A DNA stretch of 64,000 nt from Bettongia penicillata ogilbyi (Eukaryota; Chordata; Mammalia; Diprotodontia; Potoroidae): NCBI GenBank assembly GCA_023548195.1, contig JAJHZJ010000757.1, forward strand, positions 372,001-436,000. The letters are read 5' to 3'. Below the pieces are notes generated by a model that saw nothing but the letters and a program-made list of their open reading frames with translations, ran no database searches and was not told the origin of the DNA. Position numbers and translations under genes: made by a program. Position 1 is the first letter of the stretch, and each line of letters opens with the position of its first letter. Shown in pieces: positions 63,815-64,000 of this stretch.

Positions 63815-64000
63815 TGAGTGACATGGCGGGTAGAATGTTAGGACTCAAAGTCAGGAAAGCCTATGTTTACATTTTGCCCCATATGCTTATCTAGCTCTGT
63901 GACTTTAGGTAAGTGACATCTTCTCTGAGCTGATTGCTTTATTGGGAAAATGAGGATAATAGCACTTCTTGAGTTGTTATGGGGATCAAATGAGATGAAG
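63815..64000 (+). repeat. MIR, cut by the window end
   Basis: GTGACATGGCGGGTAGAATG, CTCAAAGTCAGGAAAGCC, TAGCTCTGTGACTTTAGG and GAGTTGTTATGGGGATCAAATG run to the last base; the 3' end lies outside. Confidence 0.8.

Noticed and set aside
1..64000. tRNA, rRNA, CRISPR, bacterial operon, phage or plasmid features
   Set aside because: None was seen on either strand. The tRNA-like A/B-box resemblance is confined to SINE heads. Repeat content is mammalian.

Overview
This window is vertebrate, therian mammal DNA, and most probably marsupial. It is AT-rich and CpG-poor, and it is packed with old interspersed repeats. Marsupial-style CORE-SINEs (head GGCAGCTAGGTGGC, with the internal tRNA-derived A/B box region), MIR, L2 and L3/CR1 fragments, 3' ends of marsupial-type L1, and one near-full-length half-L1 (HAL1) retrotransposon cover roughly half of it. 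Family assignments come from recognising consensus features by eye; no repeat library was searched. There are no bacterial-style genes, operons, tRNA, rRNA or CRISPR arrays. I see no complete cellular protein-coding gene, so the window is best read as intergenic or deep intronic sequence.

Layout. 1-8 kb: SINE/MIR fragments between unique intervals, ending in a TA/TATG microsatellite that contains a foreign 52-bp insert. 8-15 kb: two L2 elements (antisense at 8.3-10.4 kb, sense at 12.5-14.3 kb), each broken by later insertions. 15-23 kb: mostly unique DNA with some CpG-bearing pockets, two long CT tracts, a mariner-like end, and a 220-bp candidate exon on the minus strand at 21.7-21.95 kb. 23-30 kb: an antisense L2, L1 3' ends and SINE clusters. 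32.7-34.5 kb: a repeat-poor interval, followed by a (GA)n tract. 35.4-38.3 kb: the HAL1 element, flanked by a perfect 17-bp target-site duplication and nested in an older repeat. 38.5-45.4 kb: mostly unique, with two copies of an unassigned ~240-bp repeat and one or more DNA-transposon relics. 47.3-55.7 kb: long L2 and L3 bodies, nested SINEs, a candidate solo LTR, and a 300-bp polypyrimidine tract. 56-64 kb: dense SINE clusters, a hAT-like element inside a MIR, and an L3/CR1 body with a recognisable reverse-transcriptase remnant.

How it works together. Nothing here looks like a cooperating gene set. The content is layered transposition: old L2/L3/MIR as substrate, then marsupial SINEs, L1 and HAL1 inserted into them. 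The points of most interest are the HAL1 copy with its own 5' leader, the candidate exon, several nested insertions of unassigned elements with target-site duplications, and repeat-free islands that may be conserved regulatory DNA.
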